A DNA stretch of 64,000 nt from Clavibacter michiganensis subsp. tessellarius (GTDB lineage Bacteria > Actinomycetota > Actinomycetes > Actinomycetales > Microbacteriaceae): assembly GCF_021922985.1 (NCBI RefSeq), contig NZ_CP040788.1:1922001-1986000 (forward strand), in the 5' to 3' direction. The position numbers and the translations under genes were made by a program. Shown here piece by piece: positions 1 through 8,697 of the stretch (position 1 is its first letter; each line of letters starts with the position of its first letter). The notes below the pieces were generated by a model that was not told the origin of the DNA, did not search any database, and saw only the letters and a list, made by a program, of their open reading frames with translations.

Positions 1-505
1 GCTCGAGCGCCTTCTCGCGCACGACGTCCATGTCGATGAGGAAGGTGTCGGGGTCCACGCCGTAGGCCGCGGCGTCGTAGAGCTTGCCGGAGAAGTTGAG
101 CTTCATGCCGTGCGTGAGGTGGCCGCCGTGCGCGAGCTCGAGGCCGAGGATCGTGTCGCCCGGCTGCGCGATGGCGGCGAGGACGGCCGCGTTGGCGGTG
201 GCGCCCGAGTGCGGCTGGACGTTGGCGAACTCCGCGCCGAAGAGGCTCTTGGCGCGGTCGATGGCGAGCTGCTCGGCGACGTCGACGAACTCGCAGCCGC
301 CGTAGTAGCGGCGGCCCGGGTAGCCCTCCGCGTACTTGTTGGTGAGCACGGATCCCTGGGACTGCAGCACCGCGCGCGGCACGAAGTTCTCGCTGGCGAT
401 CATCTCGAGGGTGCCGCGCTGGCGGCCGAGCTCCTGCTCGAGGACGGCCGCGATCTCCGGGTCGACCTCGGAGAGGGGGGCGTTGAAGGACTGGTCGACG
501 GGCAT
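1..505 (-). CDS. glyA: Serine hydroxymethyltransferase, N-terminal part (cut by window edge)
   Basis: PLP-dependent enzyme converting serine and tetrahydrofolate to glycine and 5,10-methylene-THF, the main one-carbon source. About 168 N-terminal residues are visible and the rest lies beyond position 1. The start ([18 protein letters not shown]) leads into family motifs: [30 protein letters not shown], and [11 protein letters not shown], the cofactor and folate-binding region. ATG at 505 has an AAGGAG ribosome site five bases upstream. The gene sits directly behind a ZTP riboswitch, which fits control of folate one-carbon flow by the purine intermediate ZTP. Identification is secure; only the missing C-terminus cannot be checked. 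Confidence 0.97.
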   Translation of the reverse strand, partial: MPVDQSFNAPLSEVDPEIAAVLEQELGRQRGTLEMIASENFVPRAVLQSQGSVLTNKYAEGYPGRRYYGGCEFVDVAEQLAIDRAKSLFGAEFANVQPHSGATANAAVLAAIAQPGDTILGLELAHGGHLTHGMKLNFSGKLYDAAAYGVDPDTFLIDMDVVREKALE

Positions 506-539
506 GGGACTCCTTGTGCACGGTGGACGAGAGGATGCG

Positions 540-632
540 TCGTGGCCCAGGCGTACGGCCACCAACCGTGTGAGTCGCTCCCCGATGGTGACCCATCCGA
601 ACGCCAGTCGCGACGCCTGCGAGCCTACCCGG
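540..632 (-). promoter_or_regulatory. ZTP (pfl) riboswitch upstream of glyA
   Basis: Read on the minus strand, the glyA leader carries the conserved pfl blocks in order: CGCGACTGGCG, then a short stem around GGGTCACC, GGGGAGCG, and after a variable loop GGCCGTACGCCTGGGC. The last block matches the ZTP-binding half closed by the distal CCTGGGC. The element ends about 35 bases before the glyA start codon. ZTP riboswitches are known upstream of glyA, folD and purine genes in actinobacteria and switch expression on when ZTP/ZMP accumulates during folate shortage. Outer boundaries are approximate. No clear terminator follows, so control may act on translation. Confidence 0.85.
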
Positions 633-845
633 GCGGGGGCGCCCGCGCGAGGCGAGGAGGCGGGCTCGCAGGCGGTCGGGAGGCTGCGGCACACGCTCCG
701 GTGGATGCGACGGGGGCCGCGCGCCTGGCCGCCCAGCGCCGCATCCGCGCGGGCGCCCGCGCCCGGCCGGACGACGGCGCCCCCTCGCCCGTAGGATCAG
801 GGGGTCGGGCGACGCTGCCCGCCGGATGCGGAGGAAGGACCGAGC

Positions 846-2513
846 ATGAGGAGCACCGAGCTCACGACCGATCCCGCAGCAGGCGGATCCGGTCGCGACG
901 ACGACCGCGCGCACGACGCGCGCCCCGCCGCCGACGACGCCCCCGTCGTCGCCGCTCCCGCGCCCCCGCTCGACCGCGCGGCCCTCGTCGCCGACCTGGC
1001 CCTGCTCGCGGGCGATCAGGCCGGCGCCCTCGCCGACGCTCTCGCCGCCGACGCGGCCGATGCCGACGCGCTCGGCGTGCCCGCCGCCCAGCGCGGATCC
1101 ACCGACGCGGACCTCGACCGCCGCACCGGCGGCTCCTGCTACGTCGACCGCTACGCCGGCGACCTCGCGGGCCTCACCGCGCGGATCCCCTACCTCGTCG
1201 AGCTCGGCCTCTCGCACCTCGAGGTGACGCCCGTCGCCGAGCCCGCGGCCGACGACGCCCCGGCGGACGCGCTGCTGGCGCCCGGCCTGCGCGTGCGCTC
1301 CGGGCTCGGATCCGCGCGCGACCTCGCCGGCCTCGCCGACGCCCTCCACGATGCCGGACTCACGCTCGCCGTGGAGCTCTCGGCGACGGACGCCGCCGAC
1401 GCCCTCCCCGACCGGATCCGCGCCGTCGCCCGCGAGGCCGCCGCGCTCGCCTCCGCCGGCGCCGACCTGCTGCGCGTCGACCCGCGCGCGATCCTCGCCG
1501 ACGCCGCCGACGACGACACCGACGACACCGATCCCGCCCGCGCGTCCGCCCTCCTCCGCGTGCTCGCCGCCGTCGGCCGCCGCGTCGCCCCCGGGGTCGC
1601 CCTGGCCGTCACAGCAGACGCGCGCGGGGCGTCCGCCGTCCTCGACGCCGATGCCGCCGTGCGCCTCGTCGACGACCCCGAGCGCACCGCCCTCGTCTGG
1701 GAGGCCCTCGCCACCCGCTCCCCCGCGCTCCTCTCCCGCTCGCTCGAGCGCCGCGGCGAGGCGCCCGCCGGCACCGCGTGGACCACGCGCGTCCGCGACC
1801 ACGACGCGCTGCGCTGGGCCTTCGACGACGACGACGCGCGCGCCCTCGGCATCGACCCGGACGAGCACCGCCGCTTCCTCACCGACTTCCACCTCGGCCG
1901 CTTCGCCGGCAGTCACGCGCGCGGCGTCGCGCACCCCGCCGGCGTCGCCGGCACCACCGCCTCCCTCGCGGGCCTGGAGCAGGACGACCCGGGGGCGGTC
2001 GAGCGGATCCTCCTCGCCCACTCCATCGCGCTCAGCACGGGCGGCCTCCCCGTCCTCGTCCTCGGCGACGAGGTGGGCCAGCTCAACGACTACGGCTACG
2101 ACGACGTGCCCGCGCACGCCGACGACAGCCGCTGGATCAACCGCCCGCTGCACCCCTTCGAGCGCTACGACCAGCGCGAGGACCGCACCACCAGCACGGG
2201 CGTGGTGCACGCCGGGATGCGCCGCCTCGTCGCCGTCCGCGGCGCCACGCCGGCGCTCGGCGGCACGCGCGTCGTCGGCTTCGACGCGCATCACCCGCAC
2301 GTGCTCGGCTACCAGCGGCCCCACGCCGACGGCACGGTCCTCGTGCTCGCGAACCTCGGCGACGAGGCCGCGACCGTGGAGGCGGAGACCCTCGGCGGGT
2401 TCGCCGAGCACGCCGTCGACCTCGTGCGCGACGAGCGCCTGCGCCTCACCAAGGGCATCGTGCTCAGCCCGCGCACCTTCGTCTGGCTCCAGGCGGCTCC
2501 CGACCTCGCGTGA
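846..2513 (+). CDS. Amylosucrase-like GH13 protein, catalytically degenerate
   Basis: 555 residues resembling the amylosucrase branch of glycoside hydrolase family 13. Residues 1-45 are a low-complexity acidic and alanine-rich leader. The barrel start (YVDRYAGDLAGL, about 99-110) is clear, an R-x-D nucleophile motif is kept at 210-212 (LLRVDP), the H-D pair is kept at 319-320 (VRDHDALRW), and the C-terminal part has GLPVLVLGDEVGQLNDYGY and DDSRWINRPL, typical of the family. The segment that normally carries the first barrel motif (D-x-x-x-N-H) is missing, and the strand that should hold the acid/base glutamate reads ALAVTADA with no Glu. The length is below the roughly 630-650 residues usual for amylosucrases. 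It may be inactive, altered or regulatory. ATG 846 follows a GGAGGAAGGA ribosome site. Confidence 0.75.
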   Translation: MRSTELTTDPAAGGSGRDDDRAHDARPAADDAPVVAAPAPPLDRAALVADLALLAGDQAGALADALAADAADADALGVPAAQRGSTDADLDRRTGGSCYVDRYAGDLAGLTARIPYLVELGLSHLEVTPVAEPAADDAPADALLAPGLRVRSGLGSARDLAGLADALHDAGLTLAVELSATDAADALPDRIRAVAREAAALASAGADLLRVDPRAILADAADDDTDDTDPARASALLRVLAAVGRRVAPGVALAVTADARGASAVLDADAAVRLVDDPERTALVWEALATRSPALLSRSLERRGEAPAGTAWTTRVRDHDALRWAFDDDDARALGIDPDEHRRFLTDFHLGRFAGSHARGVAHPAGVAGTTASLAGLEQDDPGAVERILLAHSIALSTGGLPVLVLGDEVGQLNDYGYDDVPAHADDSRWINRPLHPFERYDQREDRTTSTGVVHAGMRRLVAVRGATPALGGTRVVGFDAHHPHVLGYQRPHADGTVLVLANLGDEAATVEAETLGGFAEHAVDLVRDERLRLTKGIVLSPRTFVWLQAAPDLA

Positions 2514-2553
2514 CACACTCGCAGGCACAGGCGGGTCGGCACGGAGGAACGGC

Positions 2554-3066
2554 ATGAGCGACGAGGGACGCGGCACGGGTCGGCCTCCGGGGAGCCCGGG
2601 CGGCGCCTCGGGGTTTGCCTGGCCCATGTGGGTCAACATCGGCTGGATCGCGCTCGGCGCCTGGCACGTGCTGGCGCCCGTCAACGACGCGTCCGGCTGG
2701 CTGGGCCTCTTCCAGATCGCCGTCGGCGCCTTCGGGATCCTCGCCTCGCGCCGCCGCGCCCGCCGCCTCGCGGAGGCCCGGGCCGACGCGATGCCGCTCG
2801 AGGAGGCCACGCGGATCCCCGCCGAGGTCGACGACGAGCGCGCCCGGCTCGACGAGGCGGCCGCCGCGCACGCCGAGCTCGACGCCCGACTCCGCGCCCT
2901 GGCCATGCAGCTCGAGCAGCCGGGCACCCCCGGCGCCGACCCCGACAAGCCCGAGCCGCCGCACCAGCCCGGCGCACGCGGACGGGGCCGCTGGCCGCGC
3001 GCGCGCGACCGGAGCCGCGACGGCGGGCTCGCGGACGACGGCCTGCCGCCGGTCGCCCGCTGGTAG
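2554..3066 (+). CDS. Small membrane protein of unknown function
   Basis: 170 residues, function not recognised. A glycine-rich start precedes two hydrophobic stretches (about residues 22-40, MWVNIGWIALGAWHVLAP, and 47-65, GWLGLFQIAVGAFGILA) that form a helical hairpin. An Arg/Ala/Glu-rich charged region likely to be helical (about 66-130) follows, then a proline- and arginine-rich disordered tail. This looks like an inner-membrane hairpin with a cytoplasmic coiled tail. It lies 40 bases after the amylosucrase-like gene on the same strand, so co-transcription is likely. ATG 2554 has GGAGG six bases upstream. Nothing indicates an enzyme. Confidence 0.7.
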   Translation: MSDEGRGTGRPPGSPGGASGFAWPMWVNIGWIALGAWHVLAPVNDASGWLGLFQIAVGAFGILASRRRARRLAEARADAMPLEEATRIPAEVDDERARLDEAAAAHAELDARLRALAMQLEQPGTPGADPDKPEPPHQPGARGRGRWPRARDRSRDGGLADDGLPPVARW

Positions 3067-3150
3067 CGACGCCCGCTCGCTCCCGCGCGACGCCCGCACC
3101 GCTCCGCGCGACGCCTACTCCCTTCCGCGCGACGCCCGCCCTCAGCTCGC
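3067..3150. repeat. 21-bp imperfect tandem repeat, four units
   Basis: Four consecutive 21-bp units begin at 3067, 3088, 3109 and 3130, each opening with CGACGCC and, in the first three, closing with CCGCG. The array fills the gap between the small membrane protein gene and the convergent LysR gene; the last unit runs into the LysR stop codon. Confidence 0.7.
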
Positions 3151-3999
3151 CCGCGCCACCCCGCGCGACATGATCGCCGACGTCAGCGCCTCGATCGACT
3201 CCCGCGGCCCCGCCGGGTTCGCCATCAGCACGTAGTCCACCTCGTCGAGCTCGGGGAGGGCGAGGCGCGTGGTGACCTTCACGAGGTCGGTCGGGATCAG
3301 CGCCTGCGGGAGCACCGCCACGCCCATGCCCGCGCGCACCGCGGCGAGCACGCCGTTCACGTCGCGCGTGCTGCAGGTGACCCGCCAGGTGCGGCCGGCC
3401 CGCTCGAGCGCGTCGATCGCCATCTGCCGGCTGATGCTCGGCGCCCGGTACGCGATGAGCGGCACCGTGGCACCGGGCTCCACGAGCGTGCGCTCGAGGC
3501 CCACCCACACCATCCGGTCGCGGCCGACGCGGCGCTCGGCCGGCTGCTCGTCCACGGTCGTCTTGGTGAGGATCAGGTCGAGCTGCCCCGCGAGCAGCCG
3601 CCGGTGCAGCGGCCCGCTCTGCGTGACCGTGAGCTCCAGCTCGATCTGCGGGTGCAGCTGGCGGAAGTGGCGGAGGATCCGCGGCAGCTGCGTGATGGCG
3701 AGGTCGTCCGCGGTGCCGAAGCGGAGGCGGCCGCTCACCTGGGATCCGCCGAAGTAGCTCTCGGCCGCCCGGTGCGCGGCGAGGATCGTGCGCGCGAAGC
3801 CGGCCATCGCGTCGCCCGCGTCGGTGAGCTGCATGTCGCGGGTGTCGCGCGCGATGAGCGTGCGGTCGACCGCGCGCTCCAGCCGCCGCACCTGCTGGCT
3901 CACGGTCGGCTGGCTGATGCCGAGGCGCGCGGCCGCCTGCGTGAAGCTGCGGGTGTCGGCCACCTGCAGGAAGGTGGCGAGCAGGGTCGGGTCGAGCAT
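3142..3999 (-). CDS. LysR-family transcriptional regulator
   Basis: 285 residues with the standard LysR plan. An N-terminal winged helix-turn-helix (about residues 1-60) contains FLQVADTRSFTQAAARLGIS and QPTVSQQVRRLE, followed by a LysR substrate-binding domain (about 85-280) beginning LRFGTADDLAI. ATG 3999 is preferred because GGAG sits five bases before it and the protein then begins at the usual MLDPTLLATFL position; in-frame ATGs at 4032 and 4035 lack a good ribosome site. It is divergent from the MFS exporter at 4147 with about 150 bases between, the classical arrangement for a LysR regulator controlling its neighbour. The effector is unknown. Confidence 0.93.
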   Translation of the reverse strand: MLDPTLLATFLQVADTRSFTQAAARLGISQPTVSQQVRRLERAVDRTLIARDTRDMQLTDAGDAMAGFARTILAAHRAAESYFGGSQVSGRLRFGTADDLAITQLPRILRHFRQLHPQIELELTVTQSGPLHRRLLAGQLDLILTKTTVDEQPAERRVGRDRMVWVGLERTLVEPGATVPLIAYRAPSISRQMAIDALERAGRTWRVTCSTRDVNGVLAAVRAGMGVAVLPQALIPTDLVKVTTRLALPELDEVDYVLMANPAGPRESIEALTSAIMSRGVARAS

Positions 4000-4146
4000 C
4001 GGCGCTCCATTCGAGATCGTGATGCCACTCATCATGTCGAGACGGGATCCGAATGGGAAGTCCGGCGGTAGCTTCGGTGACGGCCCCACGAGGGCCGCAC
4101 CCATACGGAACCGATCCGCCGATACGCAACGCACACCGCAGGACAG

Positions 4147-5676
4147 ATGACACCCCCGCCGAACGCCTTCCCCCCGACCGCCCCGCTCCCGATCCAGACC
4201 CGCCGCCCGCCGTGGCGCCACACGCTCATCGCCCTGAGCGTGCCGAACTTCCGCCGGTTCACGGCCTCCAACGTCATCGCCATGACCTCGGGCTGGATGC
4301 AGCGCATCGCCCAGGACTGGCTCGTGCTCGAGCTCACCGGAAGCGTCACCGCGGTCGGCATCACGGTCGCGATGCAGTTCGCGCCCATGCTGTTCTTCGG
4401 GCTGCTCGGCGGCGTCATCGTCGACCGCTGCTCGAAGCGGATGCTGATGATGATCACGCAGGGCACCTACGCCCTCCTCAGCGCGCTGCTCGCCGTGCTC
4501 ACGCTCTCGGGCGCGGTCGAGGCGTGGCACATCTTCGCCATCGCGTTCGCGACGGGGCTCGTCACGGTGATCGACAACCCGGCCCGTCAGGTGTTCGTCA
4601 CCGAGATCGTCGGGCAGGAGCACCTGCGGAACGCGATCAGCGTCAACTCCTCGGTGTTCCAGCTCGGCGGCATGGTGGGGCCCGCGCTCAGCGGGATCCT
4701 GCTGCTCGCGGTCGGCGCCGGCTGGTCGTTCGCGATCAACGCGCTCGCCTGCGTGGTCGTGGTGCTCACCCTGTGGAGCCTGAAGACCCGCGACCTGATC
4801 CGCATCCCGCCCGCCCCGCGCCGCCGCGGCCAGCTCGCGGAGGGCCTCCGCTACGCGCGGTCGAAGCCGACCATCCTCTGGCCCGTCGTGCTCGTGGCCG
4901 TGTTCAGCGTCTTCGGCCTCACGATGCCCGTGCTGCTCGCGGCGTTCGCGAGCGACGTCTACGACGTGGGCGCGGGCGGCTACGGCTTCTTCAACTCGAT
5001 GGTCGCGATCGGCGCGCTCACCGGCGCCCTGCTCTCGACCCGGCGCGCGACGGTGCGGCTCCGGACGATCGTGGTGGGCGTCGGCATCACCGGCCTGCTG
5101 CAGGCGGCCGCCGGGGTGATGCCCGGCATCGCGCCGTTCGCCGCCGTGCTCGTGACGGTCGGCATGGCGTCGCTCCTCTTCCAGACCGCCGCGAACTCGC
5201 TCGTGCAGCTCTCCAGCAACGTCGCCATCCGCGGCCGGGTGATGAGCGTCTACGTGCTCGTGCTCCTCGGCGGCCAGGCCATCGGCGGACCGCTCATGGG
5301 CGGGATCGTCGAGGCGTGGGGCGTGCACGTCGGCATGGTCGTCTCGGGCGGCGTGCCCGCGCTGGCCGCGATGGTCGTCGCCGTGGTGCTCGCGCGCCGC
5401 GGGCAGCTGACCCTCGAGGTCGTGGTGCGCCGGCACGTGCCGCGGGTGCGGATCACGCCGCGGGCCGAGCGCCCGGGGCCGGACCGCGCCGCGGGACGCC
5501 CGGACAGGCGACCGGAGCCGGCACCGGCCCCCGCCACGGCGCCGATCCCGTCGCCCGCGGCGACGGCGACCGGCGCCGTCCCGGTCAGCCGCGCACGTCG
5601 ATCACGCGGTGGCGCTGCTGCACGCCGGCCGGGCCGTACGGGTAGTCGGACACCACGGGCGCGCTCACCGCGCTGA
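4147..5676 (+). CDS. MFS transporter of the EntS/MFS_3 type
   Basis: 509 residues, 10-12 predicted membrane helices over residues 30-420. The loop 2-3 motif GGVIVDRCSKR is a recognisable MFS motif A, and TVIDNPARQVFVTEIV and RGRVMSVYVLV match the MFS_3 group of multidrug and siderophore exporters. The last 90 residues are Arg/Pro/Ala-rich and non-membrane; their codons overlap the 3' end of the convergent aldo/keto reductase gene by 92 bases, so the tail may be an unconstrained extension. ATG 4147 has only a weak AGGA ribosome site. The divergent LysR gene is its likely regulator. Substrate unknown. Confidence 0.88.
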   Translation: MTPPPNAFPPTAPLPIQTRRPPWRHTLIALSVPNFRRFTASNVIAMTSGWMQRIAQDWLVLELTGSVTAVGITVAMQFAPMLFFGLLGGVIVDRCSKRMLMMITQGTYALLSALLAVLTLSGAVEAWHIFAIAFATGLVTVIDNPARQVFVTEIVGQEHLRNAISVNSSVFQLGGMVGPALSGILLLAVGAGWSFAINALACVVVVLTLWSLKTRDLIRIPPAPRRRGQLAEGLRYARSKPTILWPVVLVAVFSVFGLTMPVLLAAFASDVYDVGAGGYGFFNSMVAIGALTGALLSTRRATVRLRTIVVGVGITGLLQAAAGVMPGIAPFAAVLVTVGMASLLFQTAANSLVQLSSNVAIRGRVMSVYVLVLLGGQAIGGPLMGGIVEAWGVHVGMVVSGGVPALAAMVVAVVLARRGQLTLEVVVRRHVPRVRITPRAERPGPDRAAGRPDRRPEPAPAPATAPIPSPAATATGAVPVSRARRSRGGAAARRPGRTGSRTPRARSPR

Positions 5677-6616
5677 GCGACGCGATCTCGTCGGCCGTGA
5701 GCTCCAGGTCGGCGGAGGCCATGTTGTCCTCGAGCTGCTCCACGGTGCGGGCACCGAGGATCACGCTGGTCACCGCCGGCTGCGCCTCGAGCCAGGCGAG
5801 CGAGACGCGCGCGGACGTGGATCCGTGGGCGTCGGCGATCCGGCGCACCTCGTCGAGGATCGCCCACGTGCGCTCCTGGCCGTTCCGCGGCGTGAACGCC
5901 TCCATGCCGCGCTCCGGGTCCTCGCCGAGCCGGGTGGCGCCGGTGGGCGTCTCGTCGCGGCGGTACTTGCCCGTGAGCCAGCCGCCCGCGAGCGGCGACC
6001 AGGGCAGCAGGCCGATGCCGGCGTCCAGCGACGCCGGCACGATCTCCGACTCGATCTCGCGCACGAGCAGCGAGTACTGCGGCTGCAGCGTCACGGGCGG
6101 CGTGTATCCCAGGGCTTTCGCGAGGCCCACGGCCTTCGTGAGCTGCCAGCCGAGGTAGTTCGAGAAGCCGTAGTACGAGATCTTGCCGGCGCGCACGGCG
6201 TCGTCGAGGAAGCGCAGGGTCTCCTCGAGCGGGGTCACGGCGTCCCAGGCATGCATCTGGTACAGGTCGATCGTGTCGACGCCGAGGCGGCGCAGCGAGT
6301 CGTCGAGCGCGCGGGTGAGGTGGCGGCGCGAGGTGCCGACGTCGTTGTTCCCCTCCCCCATCGGGAAGCGGCCCTTCGTGGCGACGACGAGCTGGTCGGC
6401 CTCGGTCGGATGCGCGGCGAGCCAGCGGCCGACGATCTCCTCCGAGACGCCCGACGTGTAGACGTCCGCGGTGTCGATGAACGTGCCGCCGCCGGCGACG
6501 TACGCCTCGAGGATGCGCCCCGAGGTCTCCTCGTCCGCCTCCGCGCCGAAGGTCATGGTGCCGAGCGCGTAGGTCGAGACGACCGCGCCGCTGTTCCCGA
6601 GATTCCGGTACTGCAT
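5585..6616 (-). CDS. Aldo/keto reductase
   Basis: 343 residues, a single NADPH-dependent TIM-barrel oxidoreductase. The start MQYRNLGNSG leads to LGTMTFGAE, then the catalytic set: Asp and Tyr in GGTFIDTADVYTSG, Lys in VVATKGRF and His in LYQMHAWD. Near the C-terminus, SVILGARTVEQLEDN is the usual NADP phosphate-binding segment. ATG 6616 is supported by GGAGGAA about five bases upstream. The physiological substrate cannot be told from sequence; related enzymes reduce aldehydes and ketones. The gene overlaps the tail of the convergent MFS gene by 92 bases. Confidence 0.95.
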   Translation of the reverse strand: MQYRNLGNSGAVVSTYALGTMTFGAEADEETSGRILEAYVAGGGTFIDTADVYTSGVSEEIVGRWLAAHPTEADQLVVATKGRFPMGEGNNDVGTSRRHLTRALDDSLRRLGVDTIDLYQMHAWDAVTPLEETLRFLDDAVRAGKISYYGFSNYLGWQLTKAVGLAKALGYTPPVTLQPQYSLLVREIESEIVPASLDAGIGLLPWSPLAGGWLTGKYRRDETPTGATRLGEDPERGMEAFTPRNGQERTWAILDEVRRIADAHGSTSARVSLAWLEAQPAVTSVILGARTVEQLEDNMASADLELTADEIASLSAVSAPVVSDYPYGPAGVQQRHRVIDVRG

Positions 6617-6724
6617 GTGGTTCCTCCATCGGATCCGCCGCGGGCGTCCCTGCCCGCGGTCCCGTCCAGCATGCACCGCCCGGGCGGCCGGGGGCCGGGC
6701 GCGGGCGCTCGGTACCATGGCGGC

Positions 6725-7399
6725 ATGTCCGTCGACGAGCTCTCCAGCGCCGCGCAGGACTACCTCAAGCTCATCTGGTCGGCGACCGAGTGGACCGACC
6801 AGCCCATGACCGTGTCGCGGCTGGCGGAGCGGCTCGGGATCCGGCCCGCCACCGCGTCCGACGGGATCCGCCGCCTCACGTCTCAGGGCCTCGTGGAGCA
6901 CCGGCCGTACGGCAGCATCGAGCTCACGGAGGAGGGGCGCCGGCACGCGATCCAGATGGTGCGCCGCCATCGCCTGCTCGAGACGTTCCTCGTGGACGTG
7001 CTCGGCTACGGCTGGGACGAGGTGCACGACGAGGCCGAGGTGCTCGAGCACGCGGTCTCCGACGACTTCGTGGCGCGCATCGACGCGCACCTCGGGCACC
7101 CGTCGCGGGATCCGCACGGCGACCCGATCCCCTCGGCCGACGGCGAGCCGCACCTCCCCGACGCGACCGTGCTCGCCCTCGCCACCGCCGACCGGCCCCT
7201 GCGCGTGCGCCGCATCTCCGACGAGGACCCGCGCCTGCTGCGCGAGCTCGCCGAGCACGGCATCGGGCTCGACGCGACGCTCGTGCGAGCCGCCGCGTCG
7301 GGCGACCCGCACGCCGTGCTCGTGACGGTCGACGGATCCGCGGCACGTCCCCTCACGCCCGCAGCGGCCTCCGCGGTGTGGGTCTCCGCGGCCGACTGA
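6725..7399 (+). CDS. mntR: DtxR/MntR-family metal-dependent repressor, probably manganese-responsive
   Basis: 224 residues. An N-terminal winged helix (about 1-65, including AERLGIRPATASDGIRRL) precedes the DtxR dimerisation and metal-binding domain (70-140) with His82, Glu86 and the block VHDEAEVLEH (100-109). At the position where iron-sensing DtxR has Cys102 this protein has Glu105, as in Bacillus MntR, which points to Mn(II). A C-terminal extension of about 80 residues resembles the SH3-like/FeoA domain of longer family members. It is convergent with mntH, whose promoter carries a perfect palindrome, so an MntR-mntH control loop is likely. There is no strong ribosome site before ATG 6725, but TACCAT lies just upstream, so the mRNA may be leaderless. 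Confidence 0.88.
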   Translation: MSVDELSSAAQDYLKLIWSATEWTDQPMTVSRLAERLGIRPATASDGIRRLTSQGLVEHRPYGSIELTEEGRRHAIQMVRRHRLLETFLVDVLGYGWDEVHDEAEVLEHAVSDDFVARIDAHLGHPSRDPHGDPIPSADGEPHLPDATVLALATADRPLRVRRISDEDPRLLRELAEHGIGLDATLVRAAASGDPHAVLVTVDGSAARPLTPAAASAVWVSAAD

Positions 7400-7429
7400 C
7401 CCGCGGCCGGCCCGCGCGCCGCGACGCGC

Positions 7430-8677
7430 TCAGCCCGTGAAGGTCAGCACCACGAGCGCGACGTTCAGCACCACCACGAGCGACACCGCGACCCACGCCG
7501 CGATCCGCGTGAGCGGCCGGTCGACGTGGTCGCCCATCACGCGGCGGTCGCCCGTGAGGCGGATGAGCGGCACGAGCGCGAACGGGATCCCGAGGCTCAG
7601 CACGACCTGGCTCACGACGAGGGCGGTGGTCGGGTCGACCCCGATCGCGAGGATCGCGAGCGCCGGGATCAGCGTCACCACGCGCCGCGCGAGCAGCGGC
7701 ACCTTCACGTGCAGCAGGCCGCCCATGATCGCCGCGCCCGCGTAGGCGCCGACCGACGTCGACGCGAGGCCGGAGGCGAGCAGCCCGACCGCGAAGACGA
7801 CGCCCACGACCGGCCCGAGCGACGCCGTGATGGCCGCGTGCGCGCCCTCGATCGAGTCGGTGCCGGGCACGCCGCCGAGGCTCGCGGCCGCGATGAGGAG
7901 CATGGAGATGTTGACGGCGCCGGCCACGGCGAGCGCCGTGATCACGTCCCAGCGCGTCGCGCGGAGCAGCCGCCGCAGCACGCCGTCGTCCGTCTGGACG
8001 CCGTGCCGGTCGCGGCTCAGCGACGAGTGCAGGTACACGGCGTGCGGCATCACGGTCGCGCCGAGCATGCTCGCGGCGAGCAGCACGCTGTCCGGCCCGT
8101 CGAAGCGCGGCACGAGGCCGCCCGCGATGCCGGATGCGGAGAGCGGGCTCACGACGAGGCCCGTGAGGAAGCCGATCGTGATCACGACGAGGAGCGCCCC
8201 GATCACGAGCTCGAACGGCCGCTGCCCGTGGCGCGACTGCACGGCGAGGAGGCCGATGGAGACGAGCCCCACGATCACGCCGCCCGCCAGCAGCGGGATC
8301 CCGAACAGCAGGTGCAGCGCGATGGCCCCGCCGATGACCTCCGCGAGGTCGGTGGCCGCGGCGATCAGCTCGGCCTGCACCCAGAACGCGCGGCGTCGGG
8401 TGGTGGGCAGCCGGCGGCCGAGGAGCTCCGGCAGGCTGCTCCCCGTGACGAGCCCGAGCTTCGCTGACTGGTACTGCACGAGCACGGCGATGAGGTTCGC
8501 GGCGACGAGCACCCACACGAGCAGGTAGCCGTAGCGCGCGCCCGCGGTGAGGTTCGCGGCGACGTTGCCCGGATCCACGTAGGCGATGGCCGCGACGAAC
8601 GCCGGCCCGAGCAGGAGGACGAGCCGCGGACCCGAGACGGGCCGGCGCGCGCGGCGCTCGGGGGCGGTGCGGGTCAT
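7430..8677 (-). CDS. mntH: NRAMP-family divalent metal (Mn2+/H+) transporter
   Basis: 415 residues with about 11 membrane helices. The metal-site motif of helix 1 is intact (AIAYVDPGNVAAN), and helix 6 carries the matching Met-Pro-His (GATVMPHAVYLH); these residues coordinate Mn2+ or Fe2+ in NRAMP structures. The transport motif with Gln and Gly residues follows. It imports manganese using the proton gradient. A perfect 7-bp inverted repeat lies 21-36 bases upstream of ATG 8677, a likely MntR operator, and the candidate regulator is the convergent gene at 6725. Metal specificity rests on family knowledge and this pairing. Confidence 0.95.
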   Translation of the reverse strand: MTRTAPERRARRPVSGPRLVLLLGPAFVAAIAYVDPGNVAANLTAGARYGYLLVWVLVAANLIAVLVQYQSAKLGLVTGSSLPELLGRRLPTTRRRAFWVQAELIAAATDLAEVIGGAIALHLLFGIPLLAGGVIVGLVSIGLLAVQSRHGQRPFELVIGALLVVITIGFLTGLVVSPLSASGIAGGLVPRFDGPDSVLLAASMLGATVMPHAVYLHSSLSRDRHGVQTDDGVLRRLLRATRWDVITALAVAGAVNISMLLIAAASLGGVPGTDSIEGAHAAITASLGPVVGVVFAVGLLASGLASTSVGAYAGAAIMGGLLHVKVPLLARRVVTLIPALAILAIGVDPTTALVVSQVVLSLGIPFALVPLIRLTGDRRVMGDHVDRPLTRIAAWVAVSLVVVLNVALVVLTFTG

Positions 8678-8697
8678 GGCGGCCTCTCCGTCGAAGT

